Source of the DNA: Planctomycetes bacterium UBA7888
Lineage (GTDB): Bacteria; Planctomycetota; UBA1135
Direction of reading: 5' to 3'
NCBI GenBank assembly: GCA_002500505.1
Contig: DLRM01000007.1
Location: 42,128 to 106,127, forward strand
DNA: 64,000 nt
Part shown: piece after piece, positions 43,401 through 51,666 of the stretch
How the letters are laid out: the number at the start of each line of letters is the position of its first letter
Position numbering within the stretch: position 1 is the first letter of the stretch
The notes under the pieces: model-generated
Seen by the model: the letters and a program-made list of their open reading frames with translations, nothing else
The model's database searches: none
Told to the model about the DNA's origin: nothing
Position numbers and translations under genes: made by a program

Positions 43401-45037
43401 TAGTCCGTATCCCCTTGGGTTTCGCGCAAAATCTCATCCAAAGATGTCCTGCCTTGGCAAGCGAGCTCGATACCCCTCTCCCTGAGAGTAGTCATTTTCC
43501 GTTTCCGCGCCATTTCCCGTAAAGATGTCGTACTAGGATCCTCCAGGAATTGGCGACGGATTCCATCATCTACAGGAAGGATCTCATAGATGGCTGTTCG
43601 TCCAGCGAAACCTGTGTGGTGGCATGCCTCGCATCCACGACCCCGAGCAAACCCATGCTCTCCATTTAGGCCAGCCTTTTCCAAAAGATCGGCTTCGGGA
43701 GTAAAGGGTTCTGAACAGTCCGCACAAACGCAACGGACCAAGCGCTGGGCAACCACGCCTTCCAAGGTTGCGGCAAGGAGGAAGGGCTCAACTCCCAGAT
43801 CCACCATTCGTGTGACAGTGGAGGGTGCATCATTCGTGTGAAGAGTAGACAAAACGAGGTGTCCTGTCAGGGCCGCCTCAACGGCAATTTTGGCGGTTTC
43901 AGGGTCACGGATTTCGCCTACGAGAATGACGTCTGGATCCTGGCGCAACATGGTTCTTAAAACACTTGCATAATTCACGCCAATGCTTTCATTTACAGGA
44001 ACCTGAACAATCCCATCCAGTTCGTACTCAACAGGATCTTCCACAGTGAGGATTTTCAAATCAGGATGATTAATACTCTGCAACAAAGAATAAAGGCTGG
44101 TGGTCTTACCGCTACCAGTGGGTCCCGTCACCAAAACAATTCCATTGGGCAAACGCACCAGCTTCTCGAGCTGGTCCATTTCCCCAGACTGGAGTCCAAG
44201 GTCGGCCAAATTAAGCTTGAGAGAACGTCGATCTAAAATCCGGAGCACGACGCTTTCCCCCCCCTGAATCGGAACGGTTGAAACACGAAAATCAATCGGA
44301 TTCCCATCAACAACCATTTCGACACGTCCATCCTGGGGCATACGAGTTTCTGAAATATCCAAGTTGGCCATGACTTTAATTCGAGAAATCAAAGCAGGTG
44401 CCAAATGAGAAGGGGGCGGGTCAATTTCGTAAAGTACACCATCCACTCGCATCCGAACCCGAAACTGACCTTGGTAAGGCTCGAAATGAACGTCAGCAGC
44501 ACAGTCTCGGACCGCTCGAGTCAAAATAGACTCCAATAGGCGGACAATAGGTGCGGACTCCCCTGCCTCGACATCCGCCACGGCCTCAACGGCTTCTTCT
44601 CGGGCACGGTATGCCTTTTCAACTGCTTCGGCCAAAGCAACGGGATCGGCAAGTAGAGGCTCAACTGGATGCCCAGTCATGCCTTCCAAATCTCCCAGTA
44701 GCGGGAGAGAGTCGGCGTCGGCAACTGCTAGACGAAGCTTTCCTTTTTCAACTCCAATGGGGAGAACTCCAAAAGCGCGAGCAGTGGCAGCATCCAACAA
44801 GGCTACGGCCTCCGCCTCTGGTTGAAGGCTCTCTGCGGAAACCCACTCCAAACCCTTCTGCAAGGCAACACCCCTGGACAAATCTTCCGATGTGACCACT
44901 CCCCTCTCCGTCAGGATTTCCCCTAAACGACCCCCGTTGCGACGCTGTTCAGCAAGAGCCGCCTGGAGCTGGCTCTGCCGCAAGACTCCCATTTCCAGGA
45001 GAATGCGCCCAATCTGGCGGCTATCTTGTTTGGTCAT
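43400..45037 (-). CDS. GspE/PilB-family assembly ATPase (first copy)
   Basis: A 545-residue cytoplasmic hexameric ATPase powering pseudopilus or pilus extension. The N-terminal MshEN-type domain (IGRILLEMGVLRQSQLQAALAEQR) is followed by the core with Walker A GPTGSGKTTSLYS, the Asp box LTVEDPVEYELDGIVQ, Walker B RQDPDVILVGEIRD, the His box HLVLSTLHTNDAPS and a zinc-binding CVCADCSEPF...GCEACHHTGFAGR. All catalytic motifs are present. It starts nine bases after the PilT stop. Confidence 0.94.
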   Translation of the reverse strand: MTKQDSRQIGRILLEMGVLRQSQLQAALAEQRRNGGRLGEILTERGVVTSEDLSRGVALQKGLEWVSAESLQPEAEAVALLDAATARAFGVLPIGVEKGKLRLAVADADSLPLLGDLEGMTGHPVEPLLADPVALAEAVEKAYRAREEAVEAVADVEAGESAPIVRLLESILTRAVRDCAADVHFEPYQGQFRVRMRVDGVLYEIDPPPSHLAPALISRIKVMANLDISETRMPQDGRVEMVVDGNPIDFRVSTVPIQGGESVVLRILDRRSLKLNLADLGLQSGEMDQLEKLVRLPNGIVLVTGPTGSGKTTSLYSLLQSINHPDLKILTVEDPVEYELDGIVQVPVNESIGVNYASVLRTMLRQDPDVILVGEIRDPETAKIAVEAALTGHLVLSTLHTNDAPSTVTRMVDLGVEPFLLAATLEGVVAQRLVRCVCADCSEPFTPEADLLEKAGLNGEHGFARGRGCEACHHTGFAGRTAIYEILPVDDGIRRQFLEDPSTTSLREMARKRKMTTLRERGIELACQGRTSLDEILRETQGDTD

Positions 45038-45046
45038 ATTGATGGA

Positions 45047-46117
45047 TTAACCAAGCCTTTGTTTGAGTTCAGAGGGAGTTTGGGCCGCACCAAGAGCATC
45101 TTCGCGAGTAATTGCGCCGTTTTGAACTAATTCAAGAAGATGCTCGTCAAGCAATTGCATACCAATTCTTTTCTGGGTTTGCATGACCGAAGGAATCTTG
45201 AAAGTCTCACCCTTGCGAATGTGGTTTTCAATTGCTGAGTTTCGAATCATGACCTCAAAGGCAGCAATGCGACCTTGCCCGTCTGCGCGCGGAAGGAGAA
45301 CCTGAGAAACAACAGCATGGAGCGAAACGGCAAGTTGAGACCGAATTTGTTCTTGCTGCTCATTTGGGAATTGGTCCACGATTCGGTCAACGGTTCGAGC
45401 AGCCCCCGTCGTATGCATCGTTCCCAAAACAAGATGCCCCGTTTCCGCTGCCGAAATAGCAGCTGAGGTTGTTTCCAAATCACGCATCTCTCCCAAAAGA
45501 ATGACGTCAGGATCTTGTCGAAGAACGCGACGAAGGGCTTCGCCGAAGGAAGAAACGTCCTCCCCCACTTCGCGCTGGGTCACAACCGCCTTTTCCGATT
45601 GGTGATAAAACTCAATGGGATCCTCCAAAGTAACGATGTGACAATTCCTTGAAACGTTTACCTCGTGCAATAGAGAAGCAAGAGTTGTTGTTTTCCCTGA
45701 ACCCGTGGGGCCGGTCACCAGAACAAGCCCCCTTGGAAGATGGGCCAAGGCACGCATGACTTTTGGAGCTCCAATATCGTCAAAGCTCATCCTATTCTGA
45801 GGAATCCTCCGAGCAACGAGGGCATAAGACCCCCTCTGTCGAAAAACACTCACGCGGTAACGGTCATCATCATGGGCTAACGCAAAGTCAGCCGTGCCGT
45901 GAACTTCCAAATCTTCTTTCCGGAAATCAGGAACAATTCCCAAACAAATCGCATCAAGGATCTCCGAATCGAGGAGATCTTCTTCGATGGAGCAAATCTC
46001 ACCAGAAACCCTCATCATCGGAGGACGGCCTGCGCCAAGGTGAAGGTCAGATGCGTCATTACTTGCAACGGTTTTCAGCCATTGATCCAGTTGACTACCA
46101 GTAGCGATGTCGGTCAT
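45047..46117 (-). CDS. pilT: twitching motility retraction ATPase PilT
   Basis: A 356-residue ATPase that retracts type IV pili. PilT features are DASDLHLGAGRPPMMRVSGE at the N-terminus, Walker A GPTGSGKTTTLASLLHEVN, TLEDPIEFYHQ, RRVLRQDPDVILLGEMRD and HLVLGTMHTTGAARTVDRIVDQFP, and the C-terminal AIENHIRKGETFKIPSVMQTQ region. It lacks the zinc motif of PilB, as expected. The start overlaps the stop of the second GspE-like gene (ATGA). Confidence 0.95.
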   Translation of the reverse strand: MTDIATGSQLDQWLKTVASNDASDLHLGAGRPPMMRVSGEICSIEEDLLDSEILDAICLGIVPDFRKEDLEVHGTADFALAHDDDRYRVSVFRQRGSYALVARRIPQNRMSFDDIGAPKVMRALAHLPRGLVLVTGPTGSGKTTTLASLLHEVNVSRNCHIVTLEDPIEFYHQSEKAVVTQREVGEDVSSFGEALRRVLRQDPDVILLGEMRDLETTSAAISAAETGHLVLGTMHTTGAARTVDRIVDQFPNEQQEQIRSQLAVSLHAVVSQVLLPRADGQGRIAAFEVMIRNSAIENHIRKGETFKIPSVMQTQKRIGMQLLDEHLLELVQNGAITREDALGAAQTPSELKQRLG

Positions 46118-47802
46118 GATTCAGTTCCTTCAGTTGAATTGGAGTCCATGGGCTTCACGGGCTCATCGGGTTCATCTTCAACGCGAGTGACGCGTAGCAT
46201 TTCGTTGACTGTGGTCAGGCCAGATAAAATCTTTTCAGAAATGTCTTCGGGCATTTTTGACCATGCCCCTTCTTTAGCTGCAGCAGCGGAGAATCGGTTG
46301 AGACTTTGCCCTTGGAACAAAATGTCTCGCAAAGATTCACTCATTTGCAGCCATTCAAAGCAACCCACCCTTCCCCGGAAGCCGGTGCGAGAGCATTCAG
46401 GGCAACCTCTAGGGTGGAACAATTGAGCGCCTTTATCGAGCCCAAGAAGCTCCCGTTCCACTTCCGTAGCAGGCTCTTCCACAGCACATTTTGAACAGAG
46501 GCGGCGAACAAGGCGTTGAGCCAAAACCCCTTGAAGGGAAGTCGCAATCAAAAAGGGTGGGACGCCCATATCCAATAAGCGGGTCACCGCACTCGGAGCG
46601 TCGTTGGTGTGCACAGTACTAAAAACTAAGTGCCCCGTTAGGGAGGCTTGAATCGCGACTTCGGCGGTTTCTCGGTCGCGAATTTCACCAACCAAAACGA
46701 TGTTAGGGGCTTGACGCAAAAACGCTCGTAAGGCTCGAGCAAAAGACAACCCAATCGAGGGGTGTACCTGAACTTGGTTGATCCCTTTGATGCGATATTC
46801 GACAGGATCTTCAACCGTCAGAATCTTCTTGTCGGATCGATTTAATGTTTGCAGAGCGGCATAGAGCGTTGTGGTTTTTCCTGAACCCGTGGGCCCGGTC
46901 ACCAAGAAAATTCCATTCGGCCTTTCAATCACCTGCTCAAACCATGCCAAAGCTCTTGGAGTAAGGCCAAGATCTGGGAGTGAAAGCAAATTGGCTTCTC
47001 GGTCAAGGAGACGCATGACACAGGTCTCCCCAGAACTAGTTGGCAAAATAGAAGTCCGCACATCCAAAGAACGGCCGCTTGCAGTGTGCTCAATTCGCCC
47101 GTCTTGGGGTTTTCTTTTTTCAGCGATGTCCAAACCAGCACTTACTTTGAGATGACTCAAAATAGGGGCGTGCAAATCAATCGGATGCTCGTTGTATATC
47201 TCGAGTTTCCCATCAATTCGATATCGAATGCGCACACGATCATCAAATGGTTCGATATGGATATCTGAGGCACGTTCATCTACAGCATCGCTAAACATTT
47301 TCTGGACAAGCCGCACAACTGGAGATTCTTCGAATTGTTCCGGGCTTTCATCATCAACTCCTTTTGCTTCACCAGAACACGGCCCATATACCAATTCCAG
47401 AACGGATTCTAGGACTTTCGACGAGGTCATGACCAAGCCGACATCGCGGTCCAACAAAAACCGAAGGGTGTCCAAGACAACCACTTTCGCCGGGTCTGCA
47501 ACCGCTACCAATAAAGTCTCTCCCTTTTCCGTAACTGGGATACACTCCAGCTCCCAGGCTTGATTGGCATCAAGAAGATCGGTTAGGCGAGCGGGTGGCG
47601 TCTTACCAGAGAGGCTGACAAAGGGGAGGCGGGCTTGAAGGGCAAGTGCGCGAGCGACCGTCTCCTCGTCAACAGCGCCACTTTGGACAAGCAAATCCCC
47701 TAAAGGGGCAGACCGGTTCTTTTGTTGAGCCAGCGCATCACGCAGCTGGTCTTCCTGAATGGCGCCTTGCGCCAGCAAAATGGCTCCGAGTTGTTTCCTC
47801 AA
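46114..47802 (-). CDS. GspE/PilB-family assembly ATPase (second copy)
   Basis: A 562-residue paralogue of the GspE-like protein downstream. MshEN domain LGAILLAQGAIQEDQLRDALAQQ, Walker A GPTGSGKTTTLYA, LTVEDPVEYRIKGINQ, RAFLRQAPNIVLVGEIRD, HLVFSTVHTNDAPSAVTRLLD and a zinc CSKCAVEEP...GCPECSRTGF. Walker B is RQAPNIVLVGEIRD, with Asn replacing the Asp of RQDPDVIL, at a position that is usually acidic. The C-terminus is long and acidic. Two such ATPases with PilT suggests either a pilus and a secretion system, or one system with two motors. The stop and start overlap neighbours by ATGA. Confidence 0.93.
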   Translation of the reverse strand: MRKQLGAILLAQGAIQEDQLRDALAQQKNRSAPLGDLLVQSGAVDEETVARALALQARLPFVSLSGKTPPARLTDLLDANQAWELECIPVTEKGETLLVAVADPAKVVVLDTLRFLLDRDVGLVMTSSKVLESVLELVYGPCSGEAKGVDDESPEQFEESPVVRLVQKMFSDAVDERASDIHIEPFDDRVRIRYRIDGKLEIYNEHPIDLHAPILSHLKVSAGLDIAEKRKPQDGRIEHTASGRSLDVRTSILPTSSGETCVMRLLDREANLLSLPDLGLTPRALAWFEQVIERPNGIFLVTGPTGSGKTTTLYAALQTLNRSDKKILTVEDPVEYRIKGINQVQVHPSIGLSFARALRAFLRQAPNIVLVGEIRDRETAEVAIQASLTGHLVFSTVHTNDAPSAVTRLLDMGVPPFLIATSLQGVLAQRLVRRLCSKCAVEEPATEVERELLGLDKGAQLFHPRGCPECSRTGFRGRVGCFEWLQMSESLRDILFQGQSLNRFSAAAAKEGAWSKMPEDISEKILSGLTTVNEMLRVTRVEDEPDEPVKPMDSNSTEGTES

Positions 47803-48920
47803 CGGGGCTCCCTAACAAGAACGGTAATGGGGTATTCCCTGTTTGGGATATCCGAGCCCGCAGGCCAGGTCACGGAAACCTTGCCCGCATGACGACCAAT
47901 TTCAGCATTTGATTTTATGGAAACCGTCAGAACGTAATCCTTGCCCTCAACCACAGTATCAAGGAAGACTTCGAATACATCGTCACCTGCATAGGTAATG
48001 TTTGGCTCTGGAATTTCCAGCCAATCGATCGAAGGTCGAATTTTCATCTTCCGAATGGGTTCTTGGCCTTTTTCAACCAAGTTGAAACCAACCAATCGGT
48101 CGGGGAAATATCGAACTTTCCCGAGCAACTCAGCATAGGCTGAAAAGCTCAGGTCATGCCCAATGCTGGTTTCAATCAAAACATTGCCGCTGTATCGACC
48201 TTCCGCTAACTGAGGATCCAGTTCAACCAAAAGTGTATGCACCTCACCAATTCCATCCGGTGCAGGGATGTTTTCTTTCATATCCGTAATCGTAATCCAC
48301 TCTGGTTTATTTCGAAACGAAACAATCTCCCATGGCTCGGCACCAGTCACTTTAAGTTTTCGAGTTGGAGTAGGGTTCCTGCGGATAGATCCCGCCAAGA
48401 TGTCCACGAATCTGGCTTGATGCGGCGTCGAAGAAAACACGGGTGTAACGAAAGCGGCCAACCCAAGCTTCATTGGAAGGTTTGTTGCATTGCCCTGAAT
48501 CGTAATGGAGGAATCTTTTCGATTCGTGTAGTTCTTAGAATCAAAAATTCCAGTAATAGCACCCTCGCTGCCCCCCGGAATCGGGGTATCCAAATCCCAA
48601 GGCTCACCGTTCACCTCAAGAGCAACTTCAGTGCACCCACAGGAAGGGCGAAGTTCGGTGAGAACAACAGGCTCATTCCCCTCGACTTTAAACGGGAACC
48701 GCAAGGGAAACGTTTGAAACTGAAAAACCTTTCCGAGTTCCAAATTTTTTATTCCTGGCTGAAACCGGCTCAAGGAACGGCTATTGTCCACTCCAATCAC
48801 GGCAACATCTTGACTTCGCGACGAAGAAGCAGAGGGGTCACCTTCAGAGCTCGGAGGGCAACTCTGGAGTGAAATTGAAGCTAAAAAAGCGAGAAGGGAT
48901 TTCAGTAAAACTTTGTTCAT
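47799..48920 (-). CDS. DUF1573 lipoprotein, third in a tandem set
   Basis: A 373-residue exported lipoprotein. The start at 48920 (MNKVLLKSLLAFL) overlaps the upstream stop (ATGA). The lipobox is SISLQSC with Cys21. The DUF1573 domain has VVLTELRPSCGCTEVALEVNG, with the signature CGCT at Cys94/Cys96. Beta-strand-rich segments (LLVELDPQLAEGRYSGNVLIET and a related one near the C-terminus) suggest two further Ig-like modules. The gene directly precedes and overlaps the GspE/PilB gene. A function for DUF1573 domains is not established. Confidence 0.85.
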   Translation of the reverse strand: MNKVLLKSLLAFLASISLQSCPPSSEGDPSASSSRSQDVAVIGVDNSRSLSRFQPGIKNLELGKVFQFQTFPLRFPFKVEGNEPVVLTELRPSCGCTEVALEVNGEPWDLDTPIPGGSEGAITGIFDSKNYTNRKDSSITIQGNATNLPMKLGLAAFVTPVFSSTPHQARFVDILAGSIRRNPTPTRKLKVTGAEPWEIVSFRNKPEWITITDMKENIPAPDGIGEVHTLLVELDPQLAEGRYSGNVLIETSIGHDLSFSAYAELLGKVRYFPDRLVGFNLVEKGQEPIRKMKIRPSIDWLEIPEPNITYAGDDVFEVFLDTVVEGKDYVLTVSIKSNAEIGRHAGKVSVTWPAGSDIPNREYPITVLVREPR

Positions 48921-50017
48921 TGTCGAATGATGGCTTTTAAAGCCCACTCAGCAGAATCTATTCCAGCGGCCTCGGGAAAACTAGCTCGCAAAACCGCAGA
49001 ATGATGCCCCAATGGAGCATCATTAGGAACACGGACTCGTAGGACATAGAAACGGCCTGCTTCTTTCTCGACGATTTCGGTTCGAAAAACATCGGCCCCT
49101 TCAACGCTCAGAGTTGGGCGTGGAATCATGACGCCATCTAAGGTCGCACGCAAATTGATTCGGCGGGATCTCTCTTGCCCTGCATTCATAAGACCAAAAC
49201 TGAGGCGCCGCTCAGGGTCGAAACGAATAGGACCAAAAATATTGGCTTGCACTACAAAATCAAGGGTTCTATCTAAGCTTGTTTCCGCAATCGCTGTTTC
49301 ATAGAGGCGACCTTGCTCACAAGCCGGCCCCAATGTAATACGAAAAATTTTCGCCTCCGGTTCACGTCCCTCAATAACGGCTGTGCGGCCAGTATCTTCA
49401 ACAGAAATTCCTGCAGGAGTATTCAACCAGCGCTGAATTTCAAACTCACGCGAAGGCAACACCTGGACTTCTATAGAGGGTGGATGTTCACTGCGTAGAG
49501 CAGAAAGCGGTACATCCCCAAAGCGTGCTTGCTTGGGGAATAATTCAAAAATGGGGTAAACGACTGCGGTGACTCGCAAAACCTGGGGCATGCCCAAACC
49601 ATTTCCGCGTATCGTGATTTTGGAGTCCTTCTCCTGGGAATAGGTGGCGCTTTTAAATGTCCCACGAACAAATCCTTGTGCCCCAGGAAGGATGGGGTCA
49701 CCTAAAACATAAAGTTCGCCATCCACCTCCATTTTGGCATCCGTACAACCGCATGAGGACTCCAGTTGAGTTACCACCAATGGCTGACTTCCTTCAACAT
49801 GGAAAGAGAATTCCAAAGGGAACTCCCCATGTTGGTAAACATCTCCCAGAGCCTCGAGATTCTTACTAAGAACAATACGAGAATCGGTAGCGCCTGCCTT
49901 CACTGCTGCCATTGAAGCCGCAGGACTTGAAGGGTCAAATTTTTCCATGACGGAACTTGGCTCAGCACGGCCACAAGCAGCCGCAAGGAGGAGAATGCTA
50001 AATGAGTGAACTTTCAT
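48917..50017 (-). CDS. DUF1573 lipoprotein, second in a tandem set
   Basis: A 366-residue lipoprotein with signal MKVHSFSILLLAAACGRAEP (lipobox Cys15). The DUF1573 signature VVTQLESSCGCTDAKMEVDG lies at Cys89/Cys91, in the same position relative to the lipobox as in its neighbour. Further repeats such as FRITLGPACEQGRLYETAIAET follow. The ATG at 50017 overlaps the preceding stop (ATGA), and its own stop overlaps the next start. It is a paralogue of the flanking two genes, by domain order and by residues such as FPLEFSFHVEGSQPLVV. Confidence 0.85.
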   Translation of the reverse strand: MKVHSFSILLLAAACGRAEPSSVMEKFDPSSPAASMAAVKAGATDSRIVLSKNLEALGDVYQHGEFPLEFSFHVEGSQPLVVTQLESSCGCTDAKMEVDGELYVLGDPILPGAQGFVRGTFKSATYSQEKDSKITIRGNGLGMPQVLRVTAVVYPIFELFPKQARFGDVPLSALRSEHPPSIEVQVLPSREFEIQRWLNTPAGISVEDTGRTAVIEGREPEAKIFRITLGPACEQGRLYETAIAETSLDRTLDFVVQANIFGPIRFDPERRLSFGLMNAGQERSRRINLRATLDGVMIPRPTLSVEGADVFRTEIVEKEAGRFYVLRVRVPNDAPLGHHSAVLRASFPEAAGIDSAEWALKAIIRQ

Positions 50018-51072
50018 CTATTGGAATCCGAGTTTTTCTGGGAATCCTGGACGAGCCCGACAATGCGAACGTTCCGTTCAAGTTCCCTGATGTTTTCCCC
50101 CACTTGGTGCCTGAGGCGAATTCGAATTTCGCCATGAACTGGGCCAAGTGGAAGGGTCGATGGGAGAGTAAAGCGGATGCGCCAACTAGCGGACTCCTCT
50201 AAGGTTACGGAATCCACCCTCGAATCGGGAATCCCAAGGATTTCGGTCTCCAAAACTTCCAACGTCCCCTCCGTCGCTCCGCAATCCAAACTGGCCTGGG
50301 TCTCGATACCCGACCGGAGCACGCCTAAGGGAAAGATGCGACTGGGACGCGACCAAACTGCCCCCACTCGCTCAAAAACGAGGGGCATGACAAACCGAAG
50401 CTCATTGTCCGCCTGGAGTCGGAGAAAATCTGACTCGCGAGGGCCGGGATCCCCAGGTGGAAGGAGCAAAGCCAGTTCCTGGGTTACGGAAGATTCCGCT
50501 GAAGGGACACCTTCCCAACGGTAGCCCTCTGGCAAAGCCAAAGCCTTTATGAAACGGAAGGGTTTGGGGCCTGAAACCTTTAGGGGGATTCGGTGACTTT
50601 CTTCTGCAGAGATTCGCCCCAAACGCATGATTGAAGGTTCCGCAACAAACCAAGGCTCTACCACTGAACGAACCTCTAAGCGAGCCGGCAAGCCCGGCCC
50701 GGTCCCCAAGACATTCACAGGAGTGTTTTTCACGCCATGAATCCCCACCGTGGAGTAAATCACCAAAACTTCGCCTTGGGTGCCAGCCGAGGCCTCATAA
50801 GGGAAAGACACCGGAGAACCCCCAATTAAAAGCTGAGGAGAAAGGCAACCACAGCCTGGTTGAAGCTGCTGAATCTGAACCGGCTCTTGCCCAACTTGAA
50901 ACGGAAAAACTAGGGCAATTTGCTTCCCTTCGACAACCGTGCCCAAGTCTTGGACGGGATTCTCAAATTGAACCCAATTCGGTTGCGAATCGGAACAGGC
51001 TGTGGCTAGTAAGAAAGAAAAGCACCAAAATCGAAGTTGCCCTTGCGGGGAGGACCGCCCAAGATAAGACAC
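50014..51072 (-). CDS. DUF1573 lipoprotein, first in a tandem set
   Basis: About 352 residues from a GTG at 51072 with GAGG upstream; a much longer reading of the frame runs across a divergent gene and is unlikely. The signal and lipobox are FSFLLATACSDSQ (Cys26). The signature is VQIQQLQPGCGCLSPQLLIGG (Cys74/Cys76), a variant CGCL. The C-terminal part again contains LALLLPPGDPGPRESDFLRLQ-type strands. It is the first gene of the minus-strand array; the divergent lipoprotein gene starts 15 bases away. Confidence 0.78.
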   Translation of the reverse strand: MSYLGRSSPQGQLRFWCFSFLLATACSDSQPNWVQFENPVQDLGTVVEGKQIALVFPFQVGQEPVQIQQLQPGCGCLSPQLLIGGSPVSFPYEASAGTQGEVLVIYSTVGIHGVKNTPVNVLGTGPGLPARLEVRSVVEPWFVAEPSIMRLGRISAEESHRIPLKVSGPKPFRFIKALALPEGYRWEGVPSAESSVTQELALLLPPGDPGPRESDFLRLQADNELRFVMPLVFERVGAVWSRPSRIFPLGVLRSGIETQASLDCGATEGTLEVLETEILGIPDSRVDSVTLEESASWRIRFTLPSTLPLGPVHGEIRIRLRHQVGENIRELERNVRIVGLVQDSQKNSDSNR

Positions 51073-51087
51073 GTGACCCGCCTCACC

Positions 51088-51666
51088 ATGCCCTTGCTCC
51101 TTGCCCTCCTTGGGGCGATTTTGCCAGCTTGCTCGACTTGCCAAGCTGAGGCCAAGGCCTACACGCTTCGACCCGACTTCTCGACCCCGGAGGCGACCGG
51201 CCATAGTTTCTTGGCCGCTCTTTCTTGTGATAACGGACCTGCGGAGTACGCCTGCTTGAGCGAAAGGATGAAAAGGAAACACGGAGCCACGTTGGACGCT
51301 TGGTTGATTGCCCGGGTGGAAATCAGAGAAGAGGTCGGCTGGCTCATAAGGCAAGCCTTTTCCCTCCAACCACTCTCGAGTGAGTCCGTCCCAGGCGGAG
51401 TCCTTGTTTGGTGGGGTCAATCGAGTCAGCCTCTTTTGGGCTTGGTCATGGAGAAACAACACTTCTTTGACCTCTACGAGCGGGAAGGTCGAAAGTTCGG
51501 CTCTTTCCTTCAAAATCCCCCCCCAATTCGAGTGGAGGGAAAGCGTCTCTCCGTCTCGCTGGAAGATCCCGTACTCCGAACCGTTCCAGAAGGAGCCCAT
51601 TTGACAGGGTTGACCATAGGATCCGAGTGGAAAGTGTTGGATTTCCAACTCCCCGCAACTCCCTGA
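51088..51666 (+). CDS. putative lipoprotein divergent from the DUF1573 array, function unknown
   Basis: A 192-residue protein from an ATG at 51088, with signal MPLLLALLGAILPACSTCQAE and lipobox Cys15. The mature part has paired cysteines (ALSCDNGPAEYACLSER) and a C-terminal beta-rich region (HLTGLTIGSEWKVLDF). No family recognised. Earlier GTG and TTG codons are in frame, but this choice gives a clean lipobox. It is the only plus-strand gene between 26.7 and 56.4 kb. Confidence 0.65.
   Translation: MPLLLALLGAILPACSTCQAEAKAYTLRPDFSTPEATGHSFLAALSCDNGPAEYACLSERMKRKHGATLDAWLIARVEIREEVGWLIRQAFSLQPLSSESVPGGVLVWWGQSSQPLLGLVMEKQHFFDLYEREGRKFGSFLQNPPPIRVEGKRLSVSLEDPVLRTVPEGAHLTGLTIGSEWKVLDFQLPATP

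Noticed and set aside
51073..51648. Extension of the first DUF1573 frame to 51648
   Set aside because: It would run antisense through the divergent lipoprotein gene, and would bury the lipobox inside the protein.
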